Notes: generated by a model from the sequence alone, not told the origin. Positions 35,860-45,450 are shown, counted from the first letter of the stretch. The stretch is DNA of 64,000 nt from Bremerella sp. TYQ1 (GCF_020150455.1 NZ_CP083740.1:6531001-6595000), one strand, 5' to 3'. Numbers and translations are program-made.

Positions 35860-38514
35860 ATGGGAAAATGGATTCAATCGCTTCTCTATTTTTGCCTGCG
35901 ACGACTTTTGCACCGTCGTTATCAGGTCGAAGTAAAAGGACTCGAGAAGCTAGAAGCCCTGGATGGCCCTATCTTGGTTTGGCCTAACCATCCAGCCTAT
36001 GTCGATCCTCCGATTGTGCTCAGCCACCTGCGGTTCGGGAAATCGCTCAGACCGTTGGTTTTCACCGATACCTACCGAAGCTGGCTTTTCTATCCGATCA
36101 TGAAGATCATCGACGCCTACGAGGTGCCGAATCTTCAGTCGCACAGTCGTGATGCCCATGCGAAGACGACGGAACTAATCGACCAGGTGGCCGGGGAATT
36201 GAAGCAAGGGCAAAACTTCCTGATCTACCCGAGCGGACGTCTTCAACGGCAAGGATACGAAGTCGTCGGTGGAACACGGATTGCCTACGAACTGCTCGAG
36301 CGCGTAGAAAACGTTAACGTCGTCCTCGTCCGAACTCGAGGTTTATGGGGAAGCCGATTTGGCTGTGCCCAGGAAGGGGACGTGCCGACGCTCGGTAAGA
36401 ACGCGTTGGCTTCGTTGATGTGGATTATTGCAGGACTCGTATTCTTTCTGCCAAAACGAAAAGTCACACTCGAAGTCGTGCCTCTCGATCGCGACTCGCT
36501 TCCGATGGAAAGTAAGTCGGCACTCAATCGTCACTTGGAATCGTTTTACAACGCCGATGGTGGAGAGACGGCCAGGTACGTTCCATACAGTCATCTCTTT
36601 GGACCTAGCGACTTTGATTTTGACGCAGTGAAGACGCAAGTCGACGTCGACGTAAGCGAAATCCCTGACCAGGTAATCCGTGATGTCTACGAAATCCTCG
36701 AACATCGCCTCGATCGGCCGTTGGACGAGAATGAGAAATCTCCAGGAACCACTCTCGATCTGATCGGCCTGGATAGTCTCGAGCGGATGGATCTAGCCCT
36801 GGAATTGGAACGCCATTTTGGATTTCGTAGTGACCATGTTCCTGCGAGCATCGGCGAGCTTTGTCTTTTGGCCGCCGGTAAGGCATCTGTCGATGAAAAG
36901 CCGCTGGAGGTTCCCGAGAACTGGGACGATACACGCAAAGCCGATTCCGACCATCCCGAGGTCTTGGCCGAAACGGTCGCCGAAGCATTCGTTCGCCGGG
37001 CATTAAAAAGTGCGAACAATCCAGCAGTGGCAGATCAGCTTTCTGGCTGCTTGAATTATCGCAAACTGCTCATCGGCGCAACGCTGCTGTCTAAGCGGAT
37101 TTCCAAGCTGGAAGGAGATTCGGTCGGTATTATGCTGCCTGCTTCCGTCGCCGCAGACTCGGCGTTGTTAGCGTCTTTGATCGCGGGCAAGCTGCCTGTC
37201 ATGCTCAACTGGACAACAGGACCGGCCGGGCTCAAGCATGCCACGAAGAAGCTGGAAGTCAAACGCGTAATCACATCGCGACGCTTTCTCGATCGTCTTG
37301 GCGTCGAGCTGGAAGGTGTCGAAATGTTCTATCTCGAAGACGTTCGAGAAGAGATTTCGACCTTCGAAAAACTCAAGACACTTGCTGCCACCTACATTGC
37401 TCCCAACGCATTCTTGAAAGGATTACCTCAGCCGAACGTGGATGACCCCGCCGTTGTGCTTTTTACGTCCGGCTCGGAAAGCCTGCCCAAAGCAGTGCCA
37501 CTCTCGCATCGAAATTTGATTGCTAACATCCGTGGCGGAATCGACCACATGGATTTCCACCGCAGCGATACACTGCTAGGGTTCCTGCCTCCGTTTCATA
37601 GCTTCGGCTTAACGGCGACTGCGTTGATGCCGCTGTTAACTGGAATTCGTGTCGTACATCACGCCGATCCGACAGACTCACGAATGTTGGCACGCGTCAT
37701 TGCGGCCTATAAGCCAACGCTCATGTTCGCGACGCCTACGTTCCTGCAGTACATCGTCAGCAGCAGTGAACCTGGCGAGTTGGAATCGTTGCGATTGGTC
37801 CTTGTCGGAGCAGAAAAATGCCCGACTGCCTTGTACGAGCAGACCATGAAAATCTTACCTGACTTGGCATTGCTGGAAGGGTACGGTATTACCGAATGCA
37901 GTCCGGTTGTCTCTGGTAATCGACCTGGTCGAAATAAGCCTGGAACTATTGGCCTGCCGATCGGTTGCGTGGATACGTTGGTCGTACACCCTGAGTCGTT
38001 CGAACCGTTGCCCCAAGGGGAAACAGGCCTACTGCTGATTCGAGGCGATTCGGTGTTCAGTGGATACTACAAGCATGACAAACCGCAACCATTTATCGAG
38101 GTGAACAGTCACCAGTGGTACAACTCGGGCGATCTTGTCGCCAAGGATAAAGATGGTTTCATACAGTTTCGCGGACGCATGAAACGCTTCCTCAAGATCG
38201 GTGGCGAAATGGTCAGCTTGCCGGCCTTGGAATCTCCGTTGGCCGAAAAATTTCCGGCCGACGAGGAGGGCCCTAAAGTCGCTGTCGAAGGAATCGAGCA
38301 GGAAGGAGGCCGCTGCATCGTGCTGTTTACTACGCAGGAAATAACACTGCGGGAAGCAAACGAAACTTTAAAATCGGCTGGCTTCCAAGGTATTATGCGT
38401 CTCGATGAAGTTCGTCAGGTCGAAGCGATCCCTGTCCTTGGTACCGGCAAAACCAACTACCGCGAGCTTCGCAACTGGATTCAAGATTCGAGCGAAGTCA
38501 CTTCGAAACCTTGA
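35860..38514 (+). CDS. Fused PlsC acyltransferase - ACP - AMP ligase
   Basis: An 884-residue protein with three parts. An N-terminal PlsC-type acyltransferase (about 1-230) holds the NHPAYVD (H-x4-D) motif at 44-49 and the YPSGRLQ glycerolipid site. An acyl carrier protein-like domain (about 270-345) carries GLDSLERM, where Ser near 306 would bear phosphopantetheine. The rest (about 375-880) is an acyl-AMP ligase with FTSGSESLPKAVPLSHRN (about 532), EGYGITECSPV and a YNSGDLVAKDKDGFIQFRGRMKRFLKIGGEMVS core. The layout is like Aas (acyltransferase plus acyl-ACP synthetase) with the carrier domain inserted. Inference: activation of fatty acids onto its own ACP and transfer to a lysophospholipid. 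Confidence 0.9.
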   Translation: MGKWIQSLLYFCLRRLLHRRYQVEVKGLEKLEALDGPILVWPNHPAYVDPPIVLSHLRFGKSLRPLVFTDTYRSWLFYPIMKIIDAYEVPNLQSHSRDAHAKTTELIDQVAGELKQGQNFLIYPSGRLQRQGYEVVGGTRIAYELLERVENVNVVLVRTRGLWGSRFGCAQEGDVPTLGKNALASLMWIIAGLVFFLPKRKVTLEVVPLDRDSLPMESKSALNRHLESFYNADGGETARYVPYSHLFGPSDFDFDAVKTQVDVDVSEIPDQVIRDVYEILEHRLDRPLDENEKSPGTTLDLIGLDSLERMDLALELERHFGFRSDHVPASIGELCLLAAGKASVDEKPLEVPENWDDTRKADSDHPEVLAETVAEAFVRRALKSANNPAVADQLSGCLNYRKLLIGATLLSKRISKLEGDSVGIMLPASVAADSALLASLIAGKLPVMLNWTTGPAGLKHATKKLEVKRVITSRRFLDRLGVELEGVEMFYLEDVREEISTFEKLKTLAATYIAPNAFLKGLPQPNVDDPAVVLFTSGSESLPKAVPLSHRNLIANIRGGIDHMDFHRSDTLLGFLPPFHSFGLTATALMPLLTGIRVVHHADPTDSRMLARVIAAYKPTLMFATPTFLQYIVSSSEPGELESLRLVLVGAEKCPTALYEQTMKILPDLALLEGYGITECSPVVSGNRPGRNKPGTIGLPIGCVDTLVVHPESFEPLPQGETGLLLIRGDSVFSGYYKHDKPQPFIEVNSHQWYNSGDLVAKDKDGFIQFRGRMKRFLKIGGEMVSLPALESPLAEKFPADEEGPKVAVEGIEQEGGRCIVLFTTQEITLREANETLKSAGFQGIMRLDEVRQVEAIPVLGTGKTNYRELRNWIQDSSEVTSKP

Positions 38515-38529
38515 GACGATGACGTCCGA

Positions 38530-39423
38530 TTACCTCACCAAGCGGATCGACTCCTGTTCGCCACGAATCGATCCGACGAGCAGTCGCTGATCGTCACCAG
38601 AGCGTTCCAACGTTCCTGCGACTTCCACTTTGTCTCCCGGTTGAAAACTCATTTCGTACCCAATGTGATACGAAACCAGTGGCAAGCCTTCGCTGGTTTC
38701 ATACTGGACCGGAAAGAGGAGACTGTCGTCGCAATTGCCGATTTCTAATTCTCTCCGCTGCGATTCGACCGGCTGGAACGGTTCGCGTCGTTCGGAACTC
38801 CACAGCACCTCTTCGTCGGTCAATGCTCCGCGAATGCTAAAGCGTGTTCCTCGAAAATAGCCTTGGTTCGCTTTCCGCTTAAGCATCGTCTCGAACGTGG
38901 CATCGTCGACATCGGGAGGTCTTTGAACGAACGAGGGATCGATCGGTTCAAGATCGTCAAACTGGAAGAGCTCCTTCGATTTCAATTGAAAATCGCTTAT
39001 TACCTCGCTGCCGTAAAGAACTAAGTCGATATCAGACTGAGGATTGCCTTCGCCCCAAAGAAGTGAATCGGTAATTCCGACTTCAAACGGTGGAATGCGA
39101 CAACACTCGGCCAGTACGTCGATCAGTTCGAGGGCAATGCGATGACGTGGAGCAAGTTCTTCAGTTGAATTCAATAACTGTCGTGTACGCTGCAACGGTT
39201 TCAGGTGTTTTTCAATTTGGTCCAGCGGCACGACAATTTTCTCTTTGACGTAGGCTGGATAGTGGTCGCGTAAGTAATGGGTGGCATCCCGATAGCTATC
39301 GATCCACTTACCTTCTTTCGTATATTTGAGCCCGGCGGTCACGTGGCCACCCTCGTGTTGATCTCCCAGAACATTGAAGATCAGGCCGTCCTTCGTCAGC
39401 AGGTAGTCCTTGTCGCGGAACAT
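38530..39423 (-). CDS. Predicted nucleotidyltransferase (COG1665-like)
   Basis: A 297-residue protein beginning MFRDKDYLLTKDGLIFNVLGDQHEGGHVTAGLKY. The middle holds GITDSLLWGEGNPQSDIDLVLYG, the nucleotidyltransferase helix-turn motif with two Asp residues (131, 133) for metal binding and a Ser at 120 where the family usually has GS. The opening sequence recalls archaeal proteins of the COG1665 type, and a beta-rich C-terminal part (about 190-297) resembles the domain that follows in them. No operon partner: it converges on the preceding gene with a 15-base gap. The assignment is motif-based only. Confidence 0.65.
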   Translation of the reverse strand: MFRDKDYLLTKDGLIFNVLGDQHEGGHVTAGLKYTKEGKWIDSYRDATHYLRDHYPAYVKEKIVVPLDQIEKHLKPLQRTRQLLNSTEELAPRHRIALELIDVLAECCRIPPFEVGITDSLLWGEGNPQSDIDLVLYGSEVISDFQLKSKELFQFDDLEPIDPSFVQRPPDVDDATFETMLKRKANQGYFRGTRFSIRGALTDEEVLWSSERREPFQPVESQRRELEIGNCDDSLLFPVQYETSEGLPLVSYHIGYEMSFQPGDKVEVAGTLERSGDDQRLLVGSIRGEQESIRLVR

Positions 39424-39526
39424 CGCAGGGCAATCCTTGAAATGTCAGGCCCATTGTAAACCGGGCGTGAGTGGTTCAGATTAAAGGGTTAGGAAGTCAG
39501 GCAACTCAGACGCACAAGGTAGTCGA

Positions 39527-40921
39527 ATGACGCGATTGACGTTTCACGGGGCGGCGGAAACAGTCACCGGATCCAAGTATCTTCTGGAAGCGGACGGGAC
39601 GAAAGTCCTGATCGACTGCGGTTTGTTTCAGGGACTGAAAGAACTGCGTAAGCGAAACTGGGATCCATTGCCGTTCACCGCTGACTCGCTCGACCGCATC
39701 ATCTTGACGCATGCCCATATCGATCATACTGGCTATCTGCCGCGGATCGTGAAGGATGGCTATCACGGTCCTATTCTTTGCACGCCGGGCACGAAGCGTC
39801 TGGCTGAACTGCTGCTGTTGGATTCGGCGGAAAACCAAGAGCGTGACGCGGAGTACTTCAATTACAAAGGGATTTCGAGCCATAAGCCGGCCCTTCCTCT
39901 GTACGATCCGAAAGACGCTCGCAAGGCAATCCAGCAGCTCAAAGCAAAGCCTCGCTCCCAGTGGCATCAGGCAGCTGGACCGATCTGGTATCGCTTTCAC
40001 GACGCAGGACACTTGCTTGGATCGAATATGATCGAGGTCGAAGTTCGCAACCAAGACCCGCCGCTGCGATTGCTCTTTTCCGGTGACGTAGGGCGATACG
40101 ATGCTCCGCTTTACCACGATCCTCACGACCCGCCGCGGTGCGACTTTTTGATTTGTGAAAGCACGTACGGTAATCGGGATCACCCTGACGGAAACGTCTT
40201 GGATTCGTTGGAAATGGCCATGAACGATGCGATCGAGCGTGGCGGCGTGATTCTTATGGCGTCCTTCGCAGTGGGACGTGCGCAACAGCTGATCTATCTG
40301 CTGCAAGTGTTGATGCACGACAAGCGGATTCCAGAGATCCCGATTTATCTTGATAGCCCGATGGCGGTCGACGCGACCGAGATCTTTCGCGATTTTTCGG
40401 AAGACCACGACTTGGCCGAAGGCCGCTTGGATGGTCGAGACAGCGTGTTGAACGCGCCGAACGTACACATGGTGCGAAGCTCGAAAGAGTCGAAAGAACT
40501 CAACAAAATCAAAGGTCCAGCGGTGATCATTGCATCGTCTGGGATGATGACCGGTGGTCGAATTCTGTTTCACCTTCGACAACGTCTGCCGTGGCCGCAG
40601 AACACGGTTCTTGCGGGTGGTTTCATGGCGGCTGGCACCCTGGGACGCAGAATGCAGGAAGGTGAAAAGACCGTCCGAATTCATAAACGTGATGTGCCGG
40701 TCAATGCTCATTTGGAATCGATCTCAGGGCTGAGTGGGCACGCAGGTCAAAGTGAACTGATGCAGTGGGTTTCGGGATTACCCAAGCCGAAACTTGTTTT
40801 CCTGACGCATGGCGAGCCAGAAAGTGCTTCCGTGTTATCAGGCTTGATGCGGCAACGGTTGGGTTTCCGCACAATCATTCCACGGATGGGTGAGTCGTTT
40901 GAACTAGAGGAGCAAGCGTGA
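39527..40921 (+). CDS. Beta-CASP metallo-hydrolase, RNA processing type
   Basis: A 464-residue MBL-fold nuclease of the CPSF/YsfB-like group. The zinc motif THAHIDHTGYLP (His62, His64, Asp66, His67) is followed by beta-CASP signatures DAGHLLGSNMIEVEV, FSGDVGRYDAPL and CESTYGNRDHP, the SSFAVGRAQQL-like ASFAVGRAQQL, PIYLDSPMA, and the C-terminal IIASSGMMTGGRILFHL and GLSGHAGQSEL. Such proteins act as RNA exo- or endonucleases. It heads an operon: the next gene's ATG overlaps its stop, with AGAGGAG inside its end. Confidence 0.93.
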   Translation: MTRLTFHGAAETVTGSKYLLEADGTKVLIDCGLFQGLKELRKRNWDPLPFTADSLDRIILTHAHIDHTGYLPRIVKDGYHGPILCTPGTKRLAELLLLDSAENQERDAEYFNYKGISSHKPALPLYDPKDARKAIQQLKAKPRSQWHQAAGPIWYRFHDAGHLLGSNMIEVEVRNQDPPLRLLFSGDVGRYDAPLYHDPHDPPRCDFLICESTYGNRDHPDGNVLDSLEMAMNDAIERGGVILMASFAVGRAQQLIYLLQVLMHDKRIPEIPIYLDSPMAVDATEIFRDFSEDHDLAEGRLDGRDSVLNAPNVHMVRSSKESKELNKIKGPAVIIASSGMMTGGRILFHLRQRLPWPQNTVLAGGFMAAGTLGRRMQEGEKTVRIHKRDVPVNAHLESISGLSGHAGQSELMQWVSGLPKPKLVFLTHGEPESASVLSGLMRQRLGFRTIIPRMGESFELEEQA

Positions 40922-41784
40922 TGGATCAACATGAAGAACAAAACCTCGAACAAATCATGAATTCTCCGAGCTATGTGTTGCCGGAGCTCGACACCGACTT
41001 TCTGCAAAGCGAAGCGATGCGTGGCTTGCGGATGCAGTTAGAGTACACCAAGCCGGACCTCTATCTGCGTCGCAAGAAGATTAACTCGACGATCATCTTG
41101 TTTGGCGGCACGCAAATTGTCGAAGAGTCGCAGGCTCAAGAGCGACTCGACAAACTCAAAAAACAACGGGATGAAGAAGGGGATCGACCGCAGATTCAAC
41201 GAGCCATCCATCGAGCCGAACGACAGCTTGCGAAATCCAAATACTACGACGAAGCGAGGGCGTTCGCCGCGTTGGTGTCGCAGCATTCGTACAACAACGA
41301 TCGCTACGACTATGTCGTTGTCACCGGGGGCGGACCCGGCATCATGGAAGCGGGAAATCGCGGAGCGTACGATGTCGGAGCACCGACGATCGGGCTCAAC
41401 ATCACGCTCCCCGAAGAGCAGCACCCGAATCCTTATATCACGCCTGATCTCTGCTTCATGTTCCATTACTTCGCAATGCGGAAGATGCACTTCCTGATGC
41501 GAGCCAAGGCACTCGTCGTCTTCCCCGGTGGGTTCGGGACGTTTGACGAGCTGTTCGATGCTCTAACGCTCCGTCAAACCGATCGGATGCAGGCCATCCC
41601 CATCATTCTGTACGGCACAGAGTACTGGAAACAGGCGATCAACTTCGATTACCTCGCCGACGAAGCAGTCATTCGCGATGAACACCTCGAACTGTTAAGC
41701 TTCGCCGACTCGCCGACGGAGGCTTGGGACATCATTCAAAAGTTCCACGCTGCCGATCCTGAAGCCAAGGTGATCGCCCCATGA
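40921..41784 (+). CDS. LOG family protein (TIGR00730-like nucleotide phosphoribohydrolase)
   Basis: A 287-residue protein of the lysine-decarboxylase-like/LOG group. The nucleotide motif GGGPGIMEAGNRGAYD and the catalytic PGGFGTFDELFDALTLRQTDRM (about 202-223) are both intact. Members hydrolyse nucleoside monophosphates to base and ribose 5-phosphate; plant relatives activate cytokinin. An N-terminal extension of about 55 residues precedes the fold. It overlaps the nuclease gene by one base (TGATG) and the next gene by four (ATGA). The partners suggest a role in RNA or nucleotide turnover, but this is context only. Confidence 0.88.
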   Translation: MDQHEEQNLEQIMNSPSYVLPELDTDFLQSEAMRGLRMQLEYTKPDLYLRRKKINSTIILFGGTQIVEESQAQERLDKLKKQRDEEGDRPQIQRAIHRAERQLAKSKYYDEARAFAALVSQHSYNNDRYDYVVVTGGGPGIMEAGNRGAYDVGAPTIGLNITLPEEQHPNPYITPDLCFMFHYFAMRKMHFLMRAKALVVFPGGFGTFDELFDALTLRQTDRMQAIPIILYGTEYWKQAINFDYLADEAVIRDEHLELLSFADSPTEAWDIIQKFHAADPEAKVIAP

Positions 41785-42578
41785 AGTCTGCCAAGCAACG
41801 AACCTTCGGCGACGTCCAACCGGTCGCTCTGATTACCGGCAGTGCGAAGCGTGTCGGACGTGTCATCGCCGAGCATCTCGCCGACGCTGGTTACCGCATT
41901 GCCGTTCACGCGAACTCTTCGATGGACGAAGCCAAAGCGTTCGCCCAAGAGCTCAACGGTCGCGGCGTCGAAGCCCAGGCGTTTCAAGCGGAGCTTACCG
42001 ACGAAGACTCGATCAAGTCGATGGTCGATAAAGTCCACTTTTACTTTGGCCGAATCGACGTCTTGGTGAATTCGGCCTCGATTTTCAGCCCAACCCCCCT
42101 CGATGAATTGTCGACCGACGACATCGAGAAGCAGTTTCAGGTCAACACGTTTTCGGTCCTCAATTGCAGTCGCTGGGTTGCTCTTCGGATGCAGGAGCAA
42201 ACCACCGGCGGGGCGATTGTGAATATCGCGGACTGGTCGGTCGTTCGACCAGCTCATGGGTTCTCGGCTTATATTGCCAGCAAGGGAGCAGTTGTTACCT
42301 TAACTCGTAGCCTGGCCATTGATTTGGCGGCGAAAAATTCCGCTATCCGGGTCAACGCAGTTCTCCCAGGTCAGGTGCTGCTGCCGGAAGGATCGAGCGA
42401 CGAGAAGCGTCAGGCGGCGATCGATGCCACGTTGGTGAAGCGTTTGGGCGAGCCTGACGATGTGGCTCAAACCGTTCGTTTTCTCGTCGAAAGTCCTTTC
42501 ATTACAGGGGTTTGCGTTCCTGTGGATGGCGGCCGCACGATTTTCAGCGGGCAATTCGATGACGCCACAGTTTCGTAG
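41781..42578 (+). CDS. Short-chain dehydrogenase, pteridine reductase-like
   Basis: A 265-residue SDR protein. The nucleotide motif TGSAKRVGRVIAEHLADAGY (TGxxKRxG) is the variant found in pteridine reductases and FolM; the catalytic Tyr-Lys are in SAYIASKGAV and the loop motif is VLVNSASIFSPTPL. The ending VCVPVDGGRTIF is normal for the family. A dihydropteridine or dihydromonapterin substrate is plausible; other NADPH reactions are not excluded. It is the last gene of the overlapping three-gene operon, and about 490 bases without a gene follow. Confidence 0.85.
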   Translation: MKSAKQRTFGDVQPVALITGSAKRVGRVIAEHLADAGYRIAVHANSSMDEAKAFAQELNGRGVEAQAFQAELTDEDSIKSMVDKVHFYFGRIDVLVNSASIFSPTPLDELSTDDIEKQFQVNTFSVLNCSRWVALRMQEQTTGGAIVNIADWSVVRPAHGFSAYIASKGAVVTLTRSLAIDLAAKNSAIRVNAVLPGQVLLPEGSSDEKRQAAIDATLVKRLGEPDDVAQTVRFLVESPFITGVCVPVDGGRTIFSGQFDDATVS

Positions 42579-43068
42579 TCAGGGTAGAGTCGCTCGCTAT
42601 TATCGCGAAGGAATGTCCAAGCGCCGAGCAAAACGCTTAGCGGGGCTTCTCCGCCTCTAATTTCCGGACCGAACGTGTCGGAAAAGGGCTCGATAAGGAC
42701 TGATTGCCCGCACGGGTCTTCAATAAGTCGCGCATAAAACGTGTACGTTTGGACAATACTTCGTTAGAATATGTGTCACAGCGGTTCACGGCACTCGTTT
42801 TCTGAAATTGGGGAGCGGAATCGTCCTTAATCTTGGCAGGACGAATGGCGTTTAAGATGCCCCGGACGAACCCTCTTGCCGGGACGCTGCTCGATGTCGT
42901 TGCTAGCGAGGAGCACGTGCTCTCCTGGGATACCCCCACTGGGGTGCTCGTGCCAGCAAGAATCTTGGAAATCGGCGCTGTGTCGATTGGGCGATTCCTC
43001 TAGAATTCCGCCGCGACTTTCCGTGGGCAATCGGGAAGGATCCGAGAAATTTCATCAGGAAGTGTTCC
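42579..43068. other. Intergenic region without a recognised gene
   Basis: About 490 bases. Short reading frames here have no family-like sequence. A 12-base palindrome GAGCACGTGCTC lies at about 42910-42921, and a GTGCTCGTGCC copy follows 30 bases later. No convincing promoter spacing or RNA fold was found. Confidence 0.5.
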
Positions 43069-44970
43069 ATGCGAGTTCAAGTGTTGCTGAACAAAAGTTG
43101 TTGGTCGGCTGCGATGGCAGCTGCGGCAGGGCTGATGTTGGCTGGGTGTGGTGGCGGCGACGCAAGTCCACCGGCGGCCAGTATCGAACCATCAACCAAT
43201 AATTCGGCGCCCGTGGCAGCCGCTCCAAGTACGTCGCAACCGACCACGCAAGTGGCCGCGAGCACGGGGACGGAAACACCAGCCAATCCGGCAACGAGTT
43301 CCCCTTCACAGCCGGCCATGCAAACACCGGCCATGCAAACGCAGTTGACGGCCAACAATGCCGCTGCTCCTGCAGCCAATCCACCCGCTGCGGCGGCTCC
43401 TGCTCAAGGGGCTGCGGACATGCAAGTCAACGCCGGTGGTGCCGCGGCTCAGCCAGAACTGCCTCCGCCGATGACGCCTGCGGAATTGGCCGCTCAGATG
43501 GACTTGGACAACGTTCCTAACGGGACGCCAACCGAGCTTTTGACGTACATGAACAACCTGACCGCGGTTCCGTTTCCTGACAACGCCACCCCGGAAGAAC
43601 TGCGACAGTTTGCCACCAAGGTTTACTCCAACGTGATCACCGCGGCCGATAAGCTGATGGCGGTTCCTGGAGCGACTTCGGAAGAACGCAAGAACGCTGT
43701 GCAGTTCAAGTTCAACGCCTATGAAATGCTGATTCAAATTCTGCCGAATCAAGCCGACCAGATTCGCCAGGAACGAATTCAGTTCGCTCAAAATATTGCC
43801 GGTTCCAACGATCCAGAGGTCTCGCGATTTGCCCGCTTGTTCCTCTTTGAACAGATGCTGGCCCAGTTTGCTGCCGGCGAGCCATCGCTGTTCCAGCCGG
43901 TTCTGGAAGACTCGCAGTACATCATTCAAGATCCCAACGCCGATATCATGCACTTTGGCGTCGCTGAAAATGCGGCGACCGTGTTTGCTCGTATGGGGCA
44001 TACCAACGAAGCGGTCACCATCCTGACCAACATGAAGAACTCCTTCACTGGGGCCAAGGATGAGAAGCTGGCCGAGCGTGCCAAAGAGCTGGACGACATG
44101 ATCATGCAGTACAAGATTCTCGGCACGATGATGGCCGCCGCCAATGGCGACGAAGCATCGGAGGATCAGTTGGTTGCCGCCATTCGTGCGTGGATTGCTA
44201 CGAAGCCGAAGGACGACTTGGAACCGCTGCAAATGTTGTCGACCATCGAAATGCAGATGGAAGATTACCGCAAGATGCAGCTGGCTCGTAAGCTGGCCAA
44301 CCTGATGCTGGAATTCTATGGGAATCACCCTGATCCCCAAGTGGTCGAATCGGTCAATATCTCGGTCAAAAATGCTGAAAAGCGAACCGGGCTGATCGCG
44401 AAGCCATTCGTCGTCGAAGGCAACAACATGAACGGGACCCCGTTCGATTGGAGCCAATACAAAGGCAAGTGGGTTCTGGTCGACTTCTGGGCGACTTGGT
44501 GTCCGATCTGCATCGAAGAGATGGAGAACATCAAACAGGTCTATCAGAAGTACCGCGCCAAGGGCTTCGAGGTGGTCAGCATCAACTTGGATGACGATCC
44601 CCGTGCTCGTAGTGCGTTCTTCCAAAGCAACTCGTTGCCATGGCCGACTGTCGTGAGCGCCGACCCTGACAACACCGGTTTCAAAGACCCCAACGCTCAA
44701 CGCTGTGGTGTCGAAGCGTTGCCGTTTTTGGTTTTCGTGGGTCCTGACGGAACGGTTGTGGAAATCAATCCACGTGGCGAACGTTTGGAAGAACTGCTGC
44801 AAAGTGTCCTGAACCAAGGAGCCGGCGGTGTTCAATCTTTGAGCACGCCAACGGCCAACGTCACGCAGCCTATTCCGGGAGCGACTGGCCCTGCTAATCG
44901 CGGCCAGGTTCCTGCTGGTGGTGTACCTGGGACGGCCGATTCCGAAGTGAATCTTCGCGTCGTTCGCTAG
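43069..44970 (+). CDS. Lipoprotein with C-terminal TlpA-like thioredoxin domain
   Basis: A 633-residue protein. The lipobox is LMLAGCGGG (Cys near 26). An Ala/Pro/Thr-rich, probably disordered segment (about 27-140) includes a near-exact PAMQT tandem; an all-helical domain of unknown type fills about 150-440. The C-terminal 140 residues are a TlpA/ResA-like thioredoxin domain with CPIC near 478, in GKWVLVDFWATWCPICIEEM, and the cis-Pro region ALPFLVFVGPDG. The tail is disordered. It should be a membrane-tethered periplasmic thiol oxidoreductase or reductant carrier. The redox partner is unknown. RBS AGGAAG precedes the ATG. Confidence 0.9.
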   Translation: MRVQVLLNKSCWSAAMAAAAGLMLAGCGGGDASPPAASIEPSTNNSAPVAAAPSTSQPTTQVAASTGTETPANPATSSPSQPAMQTPAMQTQLTANNAAAPAANPPAAAAPAQGAADMQVNAGGAAAQPELPPPMTPAELAAQMDLDNVPNGTPTELLTYMNNLTAVPFPDNATPEELRQFATKVYSNVITAADKLMAVPGATSEERKNAVQFKFNAYEMLIQILPNQADQIRQERIQFAQNIAGSNDPEVSRFARLFLFEQMLAQFAAGEPSLFQPVLEDSQYIIQDPNADIMHFGVAENAATVFARMGHTNEAVTILTNMKNSFTGAKDEKLAERAKELDDMIMQYKILGTMMAAANGDEASEDQLVAAIRAWIATKPKDDLEPLQMLSTIEMQMEDYRKMQLARKLANLMLEFYGNHPDPQVVESVNISVKNAEKRTGLIAKPFVVEGNNMNGTPFDWSQYKGKWVLVDFWATWCPICIEEMENIKQVYQKYRAKGFEVVSINLDDDPRARSAFFQSNSLPWPTVVSADPDNTGFKDPNAQRCGVEALPFLVFVGPDGTVVEINPRGERLEELLQSVLNQGAGGVQSLSTPTANVTQPIPGATGPANRGQVPAGGVPGTADSEVNLRVVR

Positions 44971-45000
44971 TCACCGGCGCCGATTGTCGAAACAGAACGA

Positions 45001-45033
45001 AAGCCACGGTGCGATCATCGCCGTGGCTTTTTT
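45001..45033 (+). terminator. Rho-independent terminator
   Basis: AAGCCACGG pairs with CCGTGGCTT, followed by a T tract, 30 bases after the TlpA-like gene. Confidence 0.88.
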
Positions 45034-45308
45034 CGTGCGCAGGAGCAAAAGAATGGTCGGCCCTTGTGCCCCGTGCCATGCCGTTGTCCTCCTCGACATG
45101 CGCTTCACCTCGGCGTTTTATGGTACCTTGAAAGGAAATGCGGCCACAAGAAGCCATGGCATGTGGCTTGAATTGTATGGTTACGTTCCAGACAGTTCTA
45201 ACGGTGTGCAATGGCTTCCTGTTGGCTTTGGCGATACCGATTTGAAGGTCGGTATCACCCGGACTGTAGACAGGCTCGATGTGTACAGAGATGCGCGAAC
45301 CTAGTTTG

Positions 45309-45361
45309 CCCCTCACCCTGACCCTCTCTCCGGAGGGGCGAGAGGACCGGAGCGGGGGAGG
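45309..45361. repeat. Fragment of a dispersed CCCTCACCCT-type repeat
   Basis: The sequence CCCCTCACCCTGACCCTCTC followed by CCGGAGGGGCGAGAGG is like the dispersed intergenic element with CCCTCACCCTAACCCTCTCC found in many bacterial genomes. CCTCTC and GAGAGG form a short hairpin. Only one copy lies in this window. Confidence 0.5.
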
Positions 45362-45450
45362 TCGTTTCGTTAAGTCCTTCCCAATGATTCGTTAAAAATT
45401 GGGCAAAGCGTTAGCCAGGGCACGGTTCGCCATCGGGGTGGAGGTAACTC

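Noticed and set aside
43313..43340. Short tandem direct repeat as a mobile-element trace
   Set aside because: It encodes a PAMQT repeat inside a low-complexity linker of one protein, a normal feature of such linkers.
44984..45304. Possible 106-residue plus-strand gene
   Set aside because: It covers a strong terminator hairpin, has no ribosome binding site and no family-like sequence.
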